Of a stretch of DNA of 64,000 bases, positions 8,953 to 16,998 are shown one piece after another. This DNA is from Chitinophagales bacterium (GTDB taxonomy: Bacteria; Bacteroidota; Bacteroidia; Chitinophagales; Chitinophagaceae): positions 1 to 64,000 of the forward strand of contig JAATGQ010000073.1 of the NCBI GenBank assembly GCA_015654595.1. The letters are read 5' to 3'. The translations under genes were made by a program, and so were the position numbers. The number at the start of each line of letters is the position of its first letter. The first letter of the stretch is position 1. The notes beneath the pieces were generated by a model that worked only from the letters and a program-made list of their open reading frames with translations, was not told where the DNA came from and did no database searches.

Positions 8953-10487
8953 CAGAAAAAGCCCAGTTTGGTTTTACTATAGGAGATCAACATATTTTTC
9001 GTCTGCCGGTAATGGTTGAGCATCATCTTGTGTGTCTCTCTTCCAAAACCGGATTTCTTATATCCGCCAAAAGGTGCATGCGCGGGATAAGCATGATAAC
9101 AATTCACCCATACCCTGCCGGCTTGTATCGCACGTGGTACCTGGTATAGTTCATGCGCATCTCTTGTCCAAACGCCCGCGCCAAGTCCATATAATGTATC
9201 GTTCGCGATATCGATAGCCTCCTGGGTAGAGCTAAAGGTCGTCACGCAGCTGACAGGTCCAAAGATCTCCTCTTGAAAGATGCGCATCTTATTGTTTCCG
9301 CGAAACAAGGTCGGCTGGATATAATAACCATGTTCCAGTCCGCTGTTCTGATGAAAAGCCTCTCCGCCGCATAATACCTTGGCCCCTTCCTGTTTGCCGA
9401 TATCCAGGTAGCTCAGAATCTTGTTGTACTGGTCCTCCGAAGCCTGTGCCCCCATCATCACCGTGCCATCCAGGGGATTGCCCATTTTAATGGCTTTGGT
9501 CCTGCGGATCACCCTTTCCATGAAAGCGTCATAGATCTTTTCATGAACCAGGATCCGGCTGGGGCAGGTACAAACTTCACCCTGGTTTAACGCAAACATC
9601 ACGGCGCCTTCCACGGCCTTGTCCACAAAGTCGTCATCGGCATCCATCACCGATTCAAAAAAGATATTGGGACTCTTTCCACCGAGCTCCATCGTAACGG
9701 GGATCAGATTTTCAGAGGCGTATTGCATGATGAGACGTCCTGTTGTCGTTTCGCCTGTAAAGGCGACCTTCTGGACCTTGGGCGAAGAAGCCAGCGGCTT
9801 ACCAGCCTCGGGACCAAACCCCGTCACGATGTTCAGAACACCCGGAGGCAATACATGCCCTACCATCTCCATAAAGCACATGATACTCGTAGGCGTCTGC
9901 TCTGCCGGCTTCACCACGACACAGCAACCTGCCGCCAGCGCCGGAGCCATTTTCCACGCCGCCATCAGCAGGGGAAAGTTCCAGGGGATGATCTGCCCTA
10001 CGACGCCGATCGGTTCGTGCAGATTGATGCTGACCGTCGTCTCGTCGTGTTCGCTGATCGTTCCTTCTTCGCTGCGGATCACGCCGGCAAAGTACCGGAA
10101 GTGATCGACCACCAGCGGAATATCGGCTGCCCTTGTCTCCCGGATGGCCTTTCCATTGTCGATCGTCTCAACCGTCGCCAGGTATTCCAGGTTGTCTTCC
10201 ACGATCTGGGCGATCTTTAACAGGATGTTGCTGCGGTAGGCTGCAGCCGTCCGACTCCATAAGGGAAATGCGATATGGGCGGCATCGATCGCTTTTTCGA
10301 TGTCTTTTGCATTCCCGCGGGCAGCCTGTGTAAAAACCTTTCCGTCGATAGGAGAAATATTATCAAAGTATTGACCGCTGTCCGGAGCAGTCCATTTGCC
10401 ACCGATATAGTGGTCATATCTGTCTTTAAAAGTGGGGCGCGCCGCCAAAGTAGAGGCGGGTGCGGCAGCTGTCGCTGAGATACTCAT
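8952..10487 (-). CDS. NAD-dependent aldehyde dehydrogenase (ExaC/AldB type)
   Basis: Oxidises an aldehyde to the carboxylate using NAD(P)+. It is 511 aa, typical of the superfamily. Catalytic residues are visible: Asn170 in IIPWNFPLL, the general base Glu267 in MELGGKSPN, and the nucleophile Cys306 in [11 protein letters not shown]. The last motif is typical of the acetaldehyde-active ExaC/AldB branch. It is first in a two-gene operon with DUF779, and an AraC-type regulator is divergent across a 350-bp spacer, matching a common arrangement for aldehyde-inducible detoxification. Substrate preference (acetaldehyde or another short aldehyde) is inferred from branch and context. Confidence 0.94.
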   Translation of the reverse strand: MSISATAAAPASTLAARPTFKDRYDHYIGGKWTAPDSGQYFDNISPIDGKVFTQAARGNAKDIEKAIDAAHIAFPLWSRTAAAYRSNILLKIAQIVEDNLEYLATVETIDNGKAIRETRAADIPLVVDHFRYFAGVIRSEEGTISEHDETTVSINLHEPIGVVGQIIPWNFPLLMAAWKMAPALAAGCCVVVKPAEQTPTSIMCFMEMVGHVLPPGVLNIVTGFGPEAGKPLASSPKVQKVAFTGETTTGRLIMQYASENLIPVTMELGGKSPNIFFESVMDADDDFVDKAVEGAVMFALNQGEVCTCPSRILVHEKIYDAFMERVIRRTKAIKMGNPLDGTVMMGAQASEDQYNKILSYLDIGKQEGAKVLCGGEAFHQNSGLEHGYYIQPTLFRGNNKMRIFQEEIFGPVSCVTTFSSTQEAIDIANDTLYGLGAGVWTRDAHELYQVPRAIQAGRVWVNCYHAYPAHAPFGGYKKSGFGRETHKMMLNHYRQTKNMLISYSKTKLGFF

Positions 10488-10837
10488 GGCATGCTTATTT
10501 TAATCGTTAAACAATAGGCTAATTTGGAAATTTACCGCCGCCCGCGCCGGAATTTTTGTACTTTTTTATAGCACGATCGTACCGATCTTTGGTCCTCCTG
10601 CCCCTCTGACGTCCCCCTCCGCCAATCCTCGTCCCCGCATTGCCCGCCGCTGCCACACATCCCCCCAATTCCACATTCCCGCACTTACCCGCCCCGGCTC
10701 GCCGCTCAGCTTGCCGGCCCATTGTCGACCTCACTGCTTTGCCTTCACCCCTTCGCGGCCCGCATTTGTTCCGCCCCCGCCCGCGGAATTCTCCGCTTTT
10801 TTTTGTAAATTGACTGTCTAACCAACGATCGCCTGCC
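10488..10837. other. 350-bp divergent intergenic region between aldehyde dehydrogenase and AraC genes
   Basis: The middle of this spacer is very GC-rich and has no convincing coding signal; the minus-strand ORF at 10519-10929 is low-complexity Gly/Arg sequence and runs into the AraC gene. The spacer must hold both divergent promoters and probably the AraC-family operator, but I could not pick out a clear repeat or promoter consensus. Confidence 0.4.
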
Positions 10838-11758
10838 ATGCCGGTTAAACATCCATTACAAACAGTCGCGCTGACCGCGCCGCAGCAATTGCAAACGCTC
10901 ACCGAAAACCGGCGCATCTTCAACCTCAAACGCTGCGAGTTGAACGTCTTCGAAAGCTATGAACAAAGCTATCGCGTCCCTCTTACCTTCGGCGATTTCG
11001 TCATCACCAGCATGGTAAGAGGAAAAAAGATCATGCACCTTCCAGGCCGATCAGCCTTCGATTATCTTCCCGGCGAAACCGTGATCGCACCCGCGAACGA
11101 AACCATGGTGATCGACTTCCCCGAAGCCACAGCCCAGACACCTACACAATGCATTGCCCTCACAGTAGACCACGAATACATTCAAAACACCGTCGGCTAT
11201 CTCAACGAGAGCTATAACAGCGCAGCAGACGAACACAACGACTGGAAACTCGAGTTCTCCCGTTATCACTTCAACAACGATAACGACGTAACCGACCTGA
11301 TCAACAAACTCGTCCGCGTCTGCAGCAGCTCCGACAAAGCCAAAAACATCTACGCCGACCTGAGCCTGAAAGAATTGCTCATCCGCATTCTGCAAAGCCA
11401 GCAGCTGCTGGCAGCGGAAGAAGAGAAAGACAACAACAGCCGCCTGCCATTCATTCTCCAATATATTCGGGAACACCTCACCGAAAAGATACAGGTCGAC
11501 GATCTAAGCCGAAAAGCCTATCTCAGCCGTAACATATTTTTCAAATGGTTTCGCCAGCAGGTAGGTATCACGCCGCTGGAATACATCAACCGCGAGCGCG
11601 TAAAACTCGCCAGACAACTGCTGGCCGAAGAAGAAAAAAGTCTGTTAGAGATCGGCACGCAATGCGGCTTCAACGATCTCAATTATTTTGTCCGCGTCTT
11701 CCGCCGCAGCGAAGGCATAACGCCCGGGGCATTCCGTTCGATGACCGGCAAACACTAG
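10838..11758 (+). CDS. AraC-family transcriptional regulator, likely of the aldehyde dehydrogenase operon
   Basis: 306-aa regulator with an N-terminal AraC-type sensory domain (about 25-190; FGDFVITSMVRGKKIMHLPG) and a C-terminal AraC double HTH (about 205-300; IQVDDLSRKAYLSRNIFFKW and LLEIGTQCGFNDLNYFVRVF). It is transcribed away from the aldehyde dehydrogenase/DUF779 operon, the usual position of that operon's activator. The ligand is presumably an aldehyde or alcohol, an inference from neighbourhood only. Confidence 0.91.
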   Translation: MPVKHPLQTVALTAPQQLQTLTENRRIFNLKRCELNVFESYEQSYRVPLTFGDFVITSMVRGKKIMHLPGRSAFDYLPGETVIAPANETMVIDFPEATAQTPTQCIALTVDHEYIQNTVGYLNESYNSAADEHNDWKLEFSRYHFNNDNDVTDLINKLVRVCSSSDKAKNIYADLSLKELLIRILQSQQLLAAEEEKDNNSRLPFILQYIREHLTEKIQVDDLSRKAYLSRNIFFKWFRQQVGITPLEYINRERVKLARQLLAEEEKSLLEIGTQCGFNDLNYFVRVFRRSEGITPGAFRSMTGKH

Positions 11759-11828
11759 ACGAGCACCGGCCATCCGCCGGCACACATCCCCCTCATTGCC
11801 GTACCCCTGCAATCTCTTATCTTTAAAC

Positions 11829-12296
11829 ATGACCAATCCACTCACTATCAGACCAGCCGTCCTGGCCGACATTCCCCTGCTCCGCCAATTCGAACAAGGC
11901 GTCATCAAAGCCGAACGCCCCTTCGACCCAACACTCCAACCCGACCCCATCCAATATTATAACCTCGAAGCCATGATCGCTTCACCCAACTGCGAACTGC
12001 TGGTTGCCGAACTCGACGACACAGTCATCGGCTCCGGCTATGCCCGCATCGAAGAAGCTGCCCGCCACTACCTGATCTATACCACCTATGCCTACCTCGG
12101 CTTCATGTATGTCGATCCCGCACATCGCGGCATAGGCGTCAACCAGGCCATCATCGACGCACTTCACGCCTGGTCCAAAAGCCGCGGCATTACCGAGATG
12201 CGCCTCGACGTCTACAACGATAATACCCGCGCCGTCCGCGCCTACGAAAAATCCGGCTTCACCCCAATATTGCTTACGATGCGCAAAGGGATTTGA
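11829..12296 (+). CDS. GNAT-family N-acetyltransferase
   Basis: Acetyl-CoA-dependent acetyltransferase of 155 aa. The start at MTNPLTIRPAV is preferred to the longer ORF because the GNAT fold begins directly there. The acetyl-CoA loop reads VDPAHRGIGVNQAIIDAL, a near match to the Q/R-x-x-G-x-G/A motif, and the last part LDVYNDNTRAVRAYEKSGF is the typical GNAT C-terminal strand-helix. Acceptor substrate unknown. It is the last native-looking GC-rich gene before the AT-rich cassette. Confidence 0.9.
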   Translation: MTNPLTIRPAVLADIPLLRQFEQGVIKAERPFDPTLQPDPIQYYNLEAMIASPNCELLVAELDDTVIGSGYARIEEAARHYLIYTTYAYLGFMYVDPAHRGIGVNQAIIDALHAWSKSRGITEMRLDVYNDNTRAVRAYEKSGFTPILLTMRKGI

Positions 12297-12363
12297 GCAG
12301 CGCGACCAACTACTTTTATTAGTAAATAGCTATTAAATTTAGTACATTCGAGAAAACCTATTT

Positions 12364-13197
12364 ATGAATCAGTTTGGAGGAAGCTGGACAGAGGCCAAAA
12401 TGGAAATCATAGTAAGTTATGCGAAAGCATATCTCACTATAATGAATAAACAATCCTGGGTTAAAACATTATATTTTGATGGATTTGCAGGTTCGGGGCT
12501 GATTGTTTCAGACGGGTCAGATGAAATAAAGAAAGGAACGGCACTTAGAATCCTCGATATTGTAACACCTAAGCCTTTCGACATTTATTATTTTGTAGAA
12601 TTGGATTCCGACTATAAAGAAGCGCTCGAACATACTATAAGCACTAAATATCCTCAAAGAAATACCCATGTCGTACAAGAGGACTGTAATCAGAAGATTG
12701 TAAGCATGGCTAAGTTTTTGAATAACAACAAAAATCATCGAGCTTTGGCTTTTATAGATCCTTATGGGATGTCAGTAAATTGGAAATCGATCGAAGCTTT
12801 AAAAAATCTAGGTATTGATCTTTGGATATTAGTACCAACAGGTTCTGGCGTAAATAGACTTCTTAAAAACGACGGCAATATTAGAGATGCATGGATTATC
12901 CGACTTGAAAATTTCCTTGGCATTTCAAAAGAAGACATTTTGAAGCATTTTTATAAAAGGCAAACAACTAACACATTATTCGGAGAAGAAACACAACTTA
13001 AAAAAGAACAAAACATAATTCTTAGAATAGGAGAATTATATAAAAAGAGACTCAATGAAGTGTTTAAATATGTATCGGAATCCTTCATTATGAGAAACTC
13101 AAATAATGCGATAATGTATCATTTCATGATGGCAACAAACAATCCAAACGCATTAAAAATTGCGAACCATGTCATCAAACCAAAATACAAATTATAA
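12364..13197 (+). CDS. tcmP: Three-Cys-motif partner protein TcmP
   Basis: 277-aa protein of the TcmP family, named because it accompanies a three-Cys-motif (Gp37/Gp68-like, DUF5131) protein, which indeed follows. The fold looks methyltransferase-like: FDGFAGSG (38-45) resembles an AdoMet-binding motif I, and FIDPYG (130-135) resembles the DPPY-type motif of amino-methyltransferases; these are my readings, not proven activity. The stop overlaps the next start (TAATG). The gene is strongly AT-rich compared with its neighbours (17 of 60 G+C at 12421-12480 by hand count), pointing to recent transfer. Molecular function is unknown. Confidence 0.88.
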   Translation: MNQFGGSWTEAKMEIIVSYAKAYLTIMNKQSWVKTLYFDGFAGSGLIVSDGSDEIKKGTALRILDIVTPKPFDIYYFVELDSDYKEALEHTISTKYPQRNTHVVQEDCNQKIVSMAKFLNNNKNHRALAFIDPYGMSVNWKSIEALKNLGIDLWILVPTGSGVNRLLKNDGNIRDAWIIRLENFLGISKEDILKHFYKRQTTNTLFGEETQLKKEQNIILRIGELYKKRLNEVFKYVSESFIMRNSNNAIMYHFMMATNNPNALKIANHVIKPKYKL

Positions 13198-13928
13198 TGG
13201 CACAATCAAGTATAGAATGGACTGAGTTGACCTGGAATCCTACTACAGGTTGTTCCAAAATATCTGCAGGCTGCAAAAATTGCTACGCAGAAATAATGGC
13301 CAAACGACTTCAAGCTATGGGATTAGACAAATACAAAGATGGATTCAAAATAGCCATACATCAAGACACATTGTCCATTCCTTATACTTGGCGCGGTTCA
13401 AAATTAGTCTTTGTCAATTCGATGAGCGACTTATTTCATCCGGCAATACCAGAAGAATTCATTATTAAAGTTTTTGAAGTAATGAATAACACTCCTCAGC
13501 ATACCTACCAAATCTTAACAAAACGCGCAGAAAGATTATTTAAATTAAATGACAAATTAAACTGGACCGATAATATTTGGATGGGAGTATCAGTTGAAAA
13601 CGATAAGGTTCTTGAGAGAATTGATTTTTTAAGGGAAACAAACGCCAGGGTAAAATTTCTTTCTTGTGAACCTTTACTGGGCGCATTAAAAAGTCTCAAT
13701 CTCCATTATATTGATTGGGTAATCGTGGGAGGAGAAAGCGGCAAAAAAGCCAGACCCATGAACGAAATTTGGGTATGGGATATAATGCAGCAATGTCGGG
13801 ACGCAGAAGTAGCCTTTTTCTTCAAGCAATGGGGTGGTAAAAACAAAAAAAAATCTGGTAGAGAGTTAGGGGGCAATACATACAATGAAATGCCCTTACT
13901 TAAACAACGTGCACTAGCTGCAATCTAA
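13197..13928 (+). CDS. DUF5131 / phage Gp37-Gp68-family three-Cys-motif protein
   Basis: 243-aa protein with the family opening IEWTELTWNPTTGCSKISAG. The three cysteines Cys19, Cys26 and Cys29 (C-x6-C-x2-C, GCSKISAGCKNCYAE) recall the iron-sulphur triad of radical-SAM enzymes but with wider spacing. Further conserved-looking pieces are LTKRAERL, WMGVSVEN and GGESGKKARPM. Homologues occur in phages and mobile islands. It is translationally coupled to tcmP and shares its AT-rich composition. A radical-SAM-like or photolyase-like chemistry is possible but unproven; the pair may act on nucleic acid (inference from the methyltransferase-like partner). Confidence 0.88.
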   Translation: MAQSSIEWTELTWNPTTGCSKISAGCKNCYAEIMAKRLQAMGLDKYKDGFKIAIHQDTLSIPYTWRGSKLVFVNSMSDLFHPAIPEEFIIKVFEVMNNTPQHTYQILTKRAERLFKLNDKLNWTDNIWMGVSVENDKVLERIDFLRETNARVKFLSCEPLLGALKSLNLHYIDWVIVGGESGKKARPMNEIWVWDIMQQCRDAEVAFFFKQWGGKNKKKSGRELGGNTYNEMPLLKQRALAAI

Positions 13929-14143
13929 TCCTGCGCTAGCCAATGTATCTTGATTTTGTGGCTGACAAATTCTATTAAGCCTGAACGCCGTTCATATCGG
14001 AGGTCATCGGATGATAATTGAGACTGCCGCGGCAAGGAAATTAATTAATAGGTATTTCAAAAACTGAACGCCATGAAAAACAAAGCAAAACCCGTCTCTC
14101 GACTCGAAAAAACACCCTCAAAAATAAAAAGTAAAAGCCTGAT
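13929..14143. other. Spacer between three-Cys cassette and permease remnant
   Basis: No convincing gene. The 9-bp sequence CTGAACGCC occurs twice (13981-13989 and 14064-14072), but I see no matching copy left of the cassette, so it is not an established target-site duplication. A 59-codon frame from 14073 was rejected because it runs antisense through the permease remnant. Confidence 0.35.
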
Positions 14144-14353
14144 TCAATCTGCCCGCAAACTCTTCACCGGGTTTGCCATCGCCGTCTTCAAACACTGTAA
14201 GGCGATCAGCCCAAACGCAATGAAAAAGATCACCGCCCCGACAAAAAGATAGGGCGCGATATTCTGCGTGATCCGATAAGCATAACTCTCCAGCCATTTA
14301 TTTGTAACCGCGTACGCCAGCGGCCAGGCAATCAGATTAGCCATAAGGATAGG
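14144..14353 (-). pseudogene. C-terminal remnant of an FtsX/MacB-like ABC transporter permease
   Basis: The 66-aa ORF ends KTAMANPVKSLRAD and contains ANLIAWPLAYAVTNKWLESY, the last transmembrane helices and tail of the solo permease family. The intact paralogue at 21797-24241 ends AAMANPVESLRTE with LPIAWWLTHKWLQGFAYR in the same place. Homology extends a few codons upstream of the apparent start (about LNGPILM) and then stops in unrelated sequence, so roughly 90% of the gene is missing. The break lies on the side away from the tcmP cassette, facing the GH109 gene. This is a deletion scar or rearrangement junction, not an expressed protein. Confidence 0.8.
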
Positions 14354-14513
14354 CCCGTTTAGTACCCTATTGAATTACAATTATCTCGCTACTGACGCGC
14401 AGGTCCAGCTGTCCGGATTCAAACAGGTATTGTCCGTTTGGCTGCCGCAATCCGGTCGCCGCCCTCTGGCTCGTCCCTCCAGCTTGCCGCGGCGTCCTTC
14501 TCCCCCAATTCGA

Positions 14514-14525
14514 GCAAACGTTTGC
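14514..14525. promoter_or_regulatory. LacI-type operator before the GH109 gene
   Basis: Perfect 12-bp palindrome GCAAACGTTTGC, 36 bp before the chosen ATG of the GH109 gene. It has the central CG and shape of LacI/GalR-family operators. The same core occurs twice at 33739-33771 and with one change at 25528-25539, both in front of catabolic genes, and a LacI-family gene lies at 24427. Confidence 0.75.
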
Positions 14526-14561
14526 AGATACCGATCCATCGTTTATTCCTTAAGTTTGGTT

Positions 14562-15971
14562 ATGAGAAGAAAAGATTTCCTCCGCCAAACCGGCCTGGCC
14601 GCTATGGCCCTTGCCACACCCAAATCACATCTCTTCGGCGCAGCTGCAGCAGCGGGCAACACCGCCCCATCAGACCATAAAGTCCCCGCTATCCCGTCGG
14701 GATCCGCCGGCACCAAGGTCAGGATCGCGGTTATAGGGACCGGTCTTCGCGGGCAAAGCCACCTCAGCCTGCTGGCTCGTCGCAGTGACGTCGAAGTCAT
14801 CGCGATATGCGATGTGGACGACAGGATGCTCGACTCCGCAAAAGCCATCTTCTCAAAAAAAGGGCTGCCTCTGCCAAAAGTATATACTGGTGACCCCTAT
14901 GCCTGGCGTCAGCTGTTAGCGCAGCAATCCCTCGACGGCGTACTGATCGCCACTCCCTGGGAATGGCACAACGAAATGATTATCGGGGCACTCGATGCGG
15001 GTTTGAAATATGTGGCTACCGAAGTCATCCTGGGACTGACTCTTGACGACCACTGGGCCGTCGTCAAGGCCGCAGAAAAACACCAGGCCCACGTGATGAT
15101 GCTCGAGAACGTCTGCTATAGAAGAGACGTCATGGCCGTCCTCAACATGGTAAGACAGGGACTGTTCGGCGAATTGATCCACCTTCAGGGGGGCTACCAG
15201 CACAACCTCCGTGACGTAAAGTTCAACGATGGCAAACAGGCTTATGGCGGCGGCTGTGAATTCGGAGAAAAAGCCTTCTCCGAAGCCCGCTGGCGGACCC
15301 AACACTCGGTCTTCCGCAACGGCGACCTCTATCCCACACACGGCATCGGACCCATCGCCAATTATATCAATATCAACAGGGGCAACAGGTTCACGTCCTT
15401 GTGTTCGTTTTCATCCAAGGCGCGTGGCCTCCACGACCATATCGTAAAGCAATGCGGCCCCAACCATCCCAATGCCGCTGTCAAGTTCAAACTCGGCGAC
15501 GTAGTAACCACCTCGATCAACTGCGCCAATGGCGAGACCATCCTGCTTCAGCACGACACTAACCTGCCCCGCCCCTATTCCCTGGGCTTCCGGGTACAGG
15601 GAACCAACGGGCTGTGGATGGACGTCGCGCAAAGCATTTATATCGATGGACAATCAAAGTCCGACGAATGGGACCCCTCATCGACCTGGCTGGAAAAGTA
15701 TGACCATCCGCTGTGGAAACGCTGGAGCAAGGAATCCGAAGGGGCAGGCCACGGCGGAATGGACTTTTTCGTGGTACAGGCCTTTATCGAATCGATCAAA
15801 CGCGGTACGCCGACACCGCTCGACGTATACGACGCAGCAAGCTGGAGCGCCATCACTCCGCTGAGTGAAGCCTCTATCGCCGGGGGCAACAAAACCGTAG
15901 AGTTCCCGGATTTTACTTCTGGGAAGTGGGCGGATCGTAAAACCCTCTTTGCCCTTACCGACGAGTATTAA
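14562..15971 (+). CDS. GH109-type NAD-dependent glycosidase (Gfo/Idh/MocA fold), likely alpha-N-acetylgalactosaminidase
   Basis: 469-aa exported enzyme. The start MRRKDFLRQTGLAAMALA resembles a Tat or Sec signal and excludes the junk N-terminus of the longer ORF. Gfo/Idh/MocA dinucleotide-binding domain: VRIAVIGTGLRGQSHLS and ICDVDD. GH109-specific stretches follow: TPWEWHNEM, MMLENVCYRRDVMAVLNMVR, GLFGELIHLQGGYQHNLRDV, and NGDLYPTHGIGPIANY with NINRGNRF. Characterised GH109 enzymes remove terminal alpha-GalNAc using a tightly bound, recycled NAD+. A LacI operator sits just upstream. Fold and family are well supported; exact substrate is inferred. Confidence 0.85.
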   Translation: MRRKDFLRQTGLAAMALATPKSHLFGAAAAAGNTAPSDHKVPAIPSGSAGTKVRIAVIGTGLRGQSHLSLLARRSDVEVIAICDVDDRMLDSAKAIFSKKGLPLPKVYTGDPYAWRQLLAQQSLDGVLIATPWEWHNEMIIGALDAGLKYVATEVILGLTLDDHWAVVKAAEKHQAHVMMLENVCYRRDVMAVLNMVRQGLFGELIHLQGGYQHNLRDVKFNDGKQAYGGGCEFGEKAFSEARWRTQHSVFRNGDLYPTHGIGPIANYININRGNRFTSLCSFSSKARGLHDHIVKQCGPNHPNAAVKFKLGDVVTTSINCANGETILLQHDTNLPRPYSLGFRVQGTNGLWMDVAQSIYIDGQSKSDEWDPSSTWLEKYDHPLWKRWSKESEGAGHGGMDFFVVQAFIESIKRGTPTPLDVYDAASWSAITPLSEASIAGGNKTVEFPDFTSGKWADRKTLFALTDEY

Positions 15972-15975
15972 AATA

Positions 15976-16007
15976 ATGAGGGCTGCCCTTGATCGGGCGG
16001 CCCTCAT
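15976..16007 (+). terminator. Hairpin after GH109 gene
   Basis: ATGAGGGC pairs with GCCCTCAT and GCCC with GGGC around a TTGATC loop, starting four bases after the stop codon. There is no U-tract after it, so it may be a weak or factor-assisted terminator. Confidence 0.45.
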
Positions 16008-16040
16008 GTGTACCCGTCAAAAATCTCGTACCTTGAAGCC

Positions 16041-16973
16041 ATGAACCAGTCAACAACAGGACAATTCTACGGCTCCACCAATCAAACCATCCATCTGGAT
16101 GGCCTCACCCTTACGGATACCGTCTATACGCACCCCAAAGTCGACTGGCACTACCACGAAAACAACTACTTTACCTTCCTGCTTCAAGGCAGTATGCTCG
16201 AAGGCAATAAGAAACACACCTACGAATGCTTCGCAGGCGACCTGCTCTATCACAATTGGGAAGACCCGCACTACAATGAGGGGTCGAAAGAGTTCACCCG
16301 CGGCTTTCACCTCGAACTCTCCAATGACTGGTTTCAACGCTTCGACCTTGACAAGACCACGGCCGAAGGCAGTATAAAGATCCTCGACCCAACGATCAAA
16401 GCTATAATGTACAATATCTTCAAAGAAGCCAAACTCTCCGCCGAAACAGGTCAGCCCGGTATCGATGCGCTGCTTGCCACTCTCTTCAGCCGTTTGGGCG
16501 GGGCTGCCGAAAGCCCCGCCGGCAAAAAACCAGTTTGGGTCGCCCGGCTTAGGGAGATGCTGCATGAAGCGCCTGCGTCCGTCTCCACCGCTGCCCTCAA
16601 ACCCGGTCAAACTATCGGCCCTGGCATTCCCATACCCGCCGCCAGCATAGCCGGCCAGGCGCCCAGCCTCAGAGATCTGGCCCGCCAGCTCGGCATTCAC
16701 CCCGTTCACCTGTCAAGAGAATTTCCCCGGCATTTCCATACCACGCTAGGCCGCTATATCCGCCTTCAAAAGCTGAACAGGGCCCTTGCCCTGCTCCCCG
16801 CATTCGACAGATCCCTGACCGATATTGCCCTCGAAGCCGGCTTTGCCGACCAAAGCCATTTCATCCGATGCTTCCAGTCCGATATAAAGATCTCGCCTCT
16901 GCAATACAGAAAGCTCTTGCAAAAAGGGAAAAACGTTAAATCCGTTCTATTTCCACAGGCCGAACAATCGTAG
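16041..16973 (+). CDS. AraC-family transcriptional regulator with Pro/Ala-rich insert
   Basis: 310-aa regulator. N-terminal cupin-like sensor with WHYHENNYFTFLLQGSMLEG and a C-terminal AraC HTH pair (LARQLGIHPVHLSREF; LTDIALEAGFADQSHFIRCF). Start taken at MNQSTTGQF. Between sensor and HTH lies an unusual low-complexity stretch of about 30 residues (TAALKPGQTIGPGIPIPA) not expected in the family. The serine hydrolase that follows 25 bp downstream on the same strand carries a similar insert, so the two probably form an operon. Ligand and targets unknown. Confidence 0.88.
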   Translation: MNQSTTGQFYGSTNQTIHLDGLTLTDTVYTHPKVDWHYHENNYFTFLLQGSMLEGNKKHTYECFAGDLLYHNWEDPHYNEGSKEFTRGFHLELSNDWFQRFDLDKTTAEGSIKILDPTIKAIMYNIFKEAKLSAETGQPGIDALLATLFSRLGGAAESPAGKKPVWVARLREMLHEAPASVSTAALKPGQTIGPGIPIPAASIAGQAPSLRDLARQLGIHPVHLSREFPRHFHTTLGRYIRLQKLNRALALLPAFDRSLTDIALEAGFADQSHFIRCFQSDIKISPLQYRKLLQKGKNVKSVLFPQAEQS

Positions 16974-16998
16974 CTTGCCCGCGGTAAAAAGCCCAAAT

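Noticed and set aside
10519-10929. 136-aa minus-strand ORF in the aldehyde dehydrogenase/AraC spacer
   Set aside because: Gly/Arg low-complexity translation that overlaps the AraC coding start.
13981-14072. 9-bp repeats CTGAACGCC as ends of an integrated element
   Set aside because: Both copies lie on the same side of the cassette and none was found on the left side.
14073-14252. 59-codon plus-strand ORF resembling a small Lys-rich precursor peptide
   Set aside because: Most of it runs antisense through the permease remnant; no peptide-maturation genes nearby.
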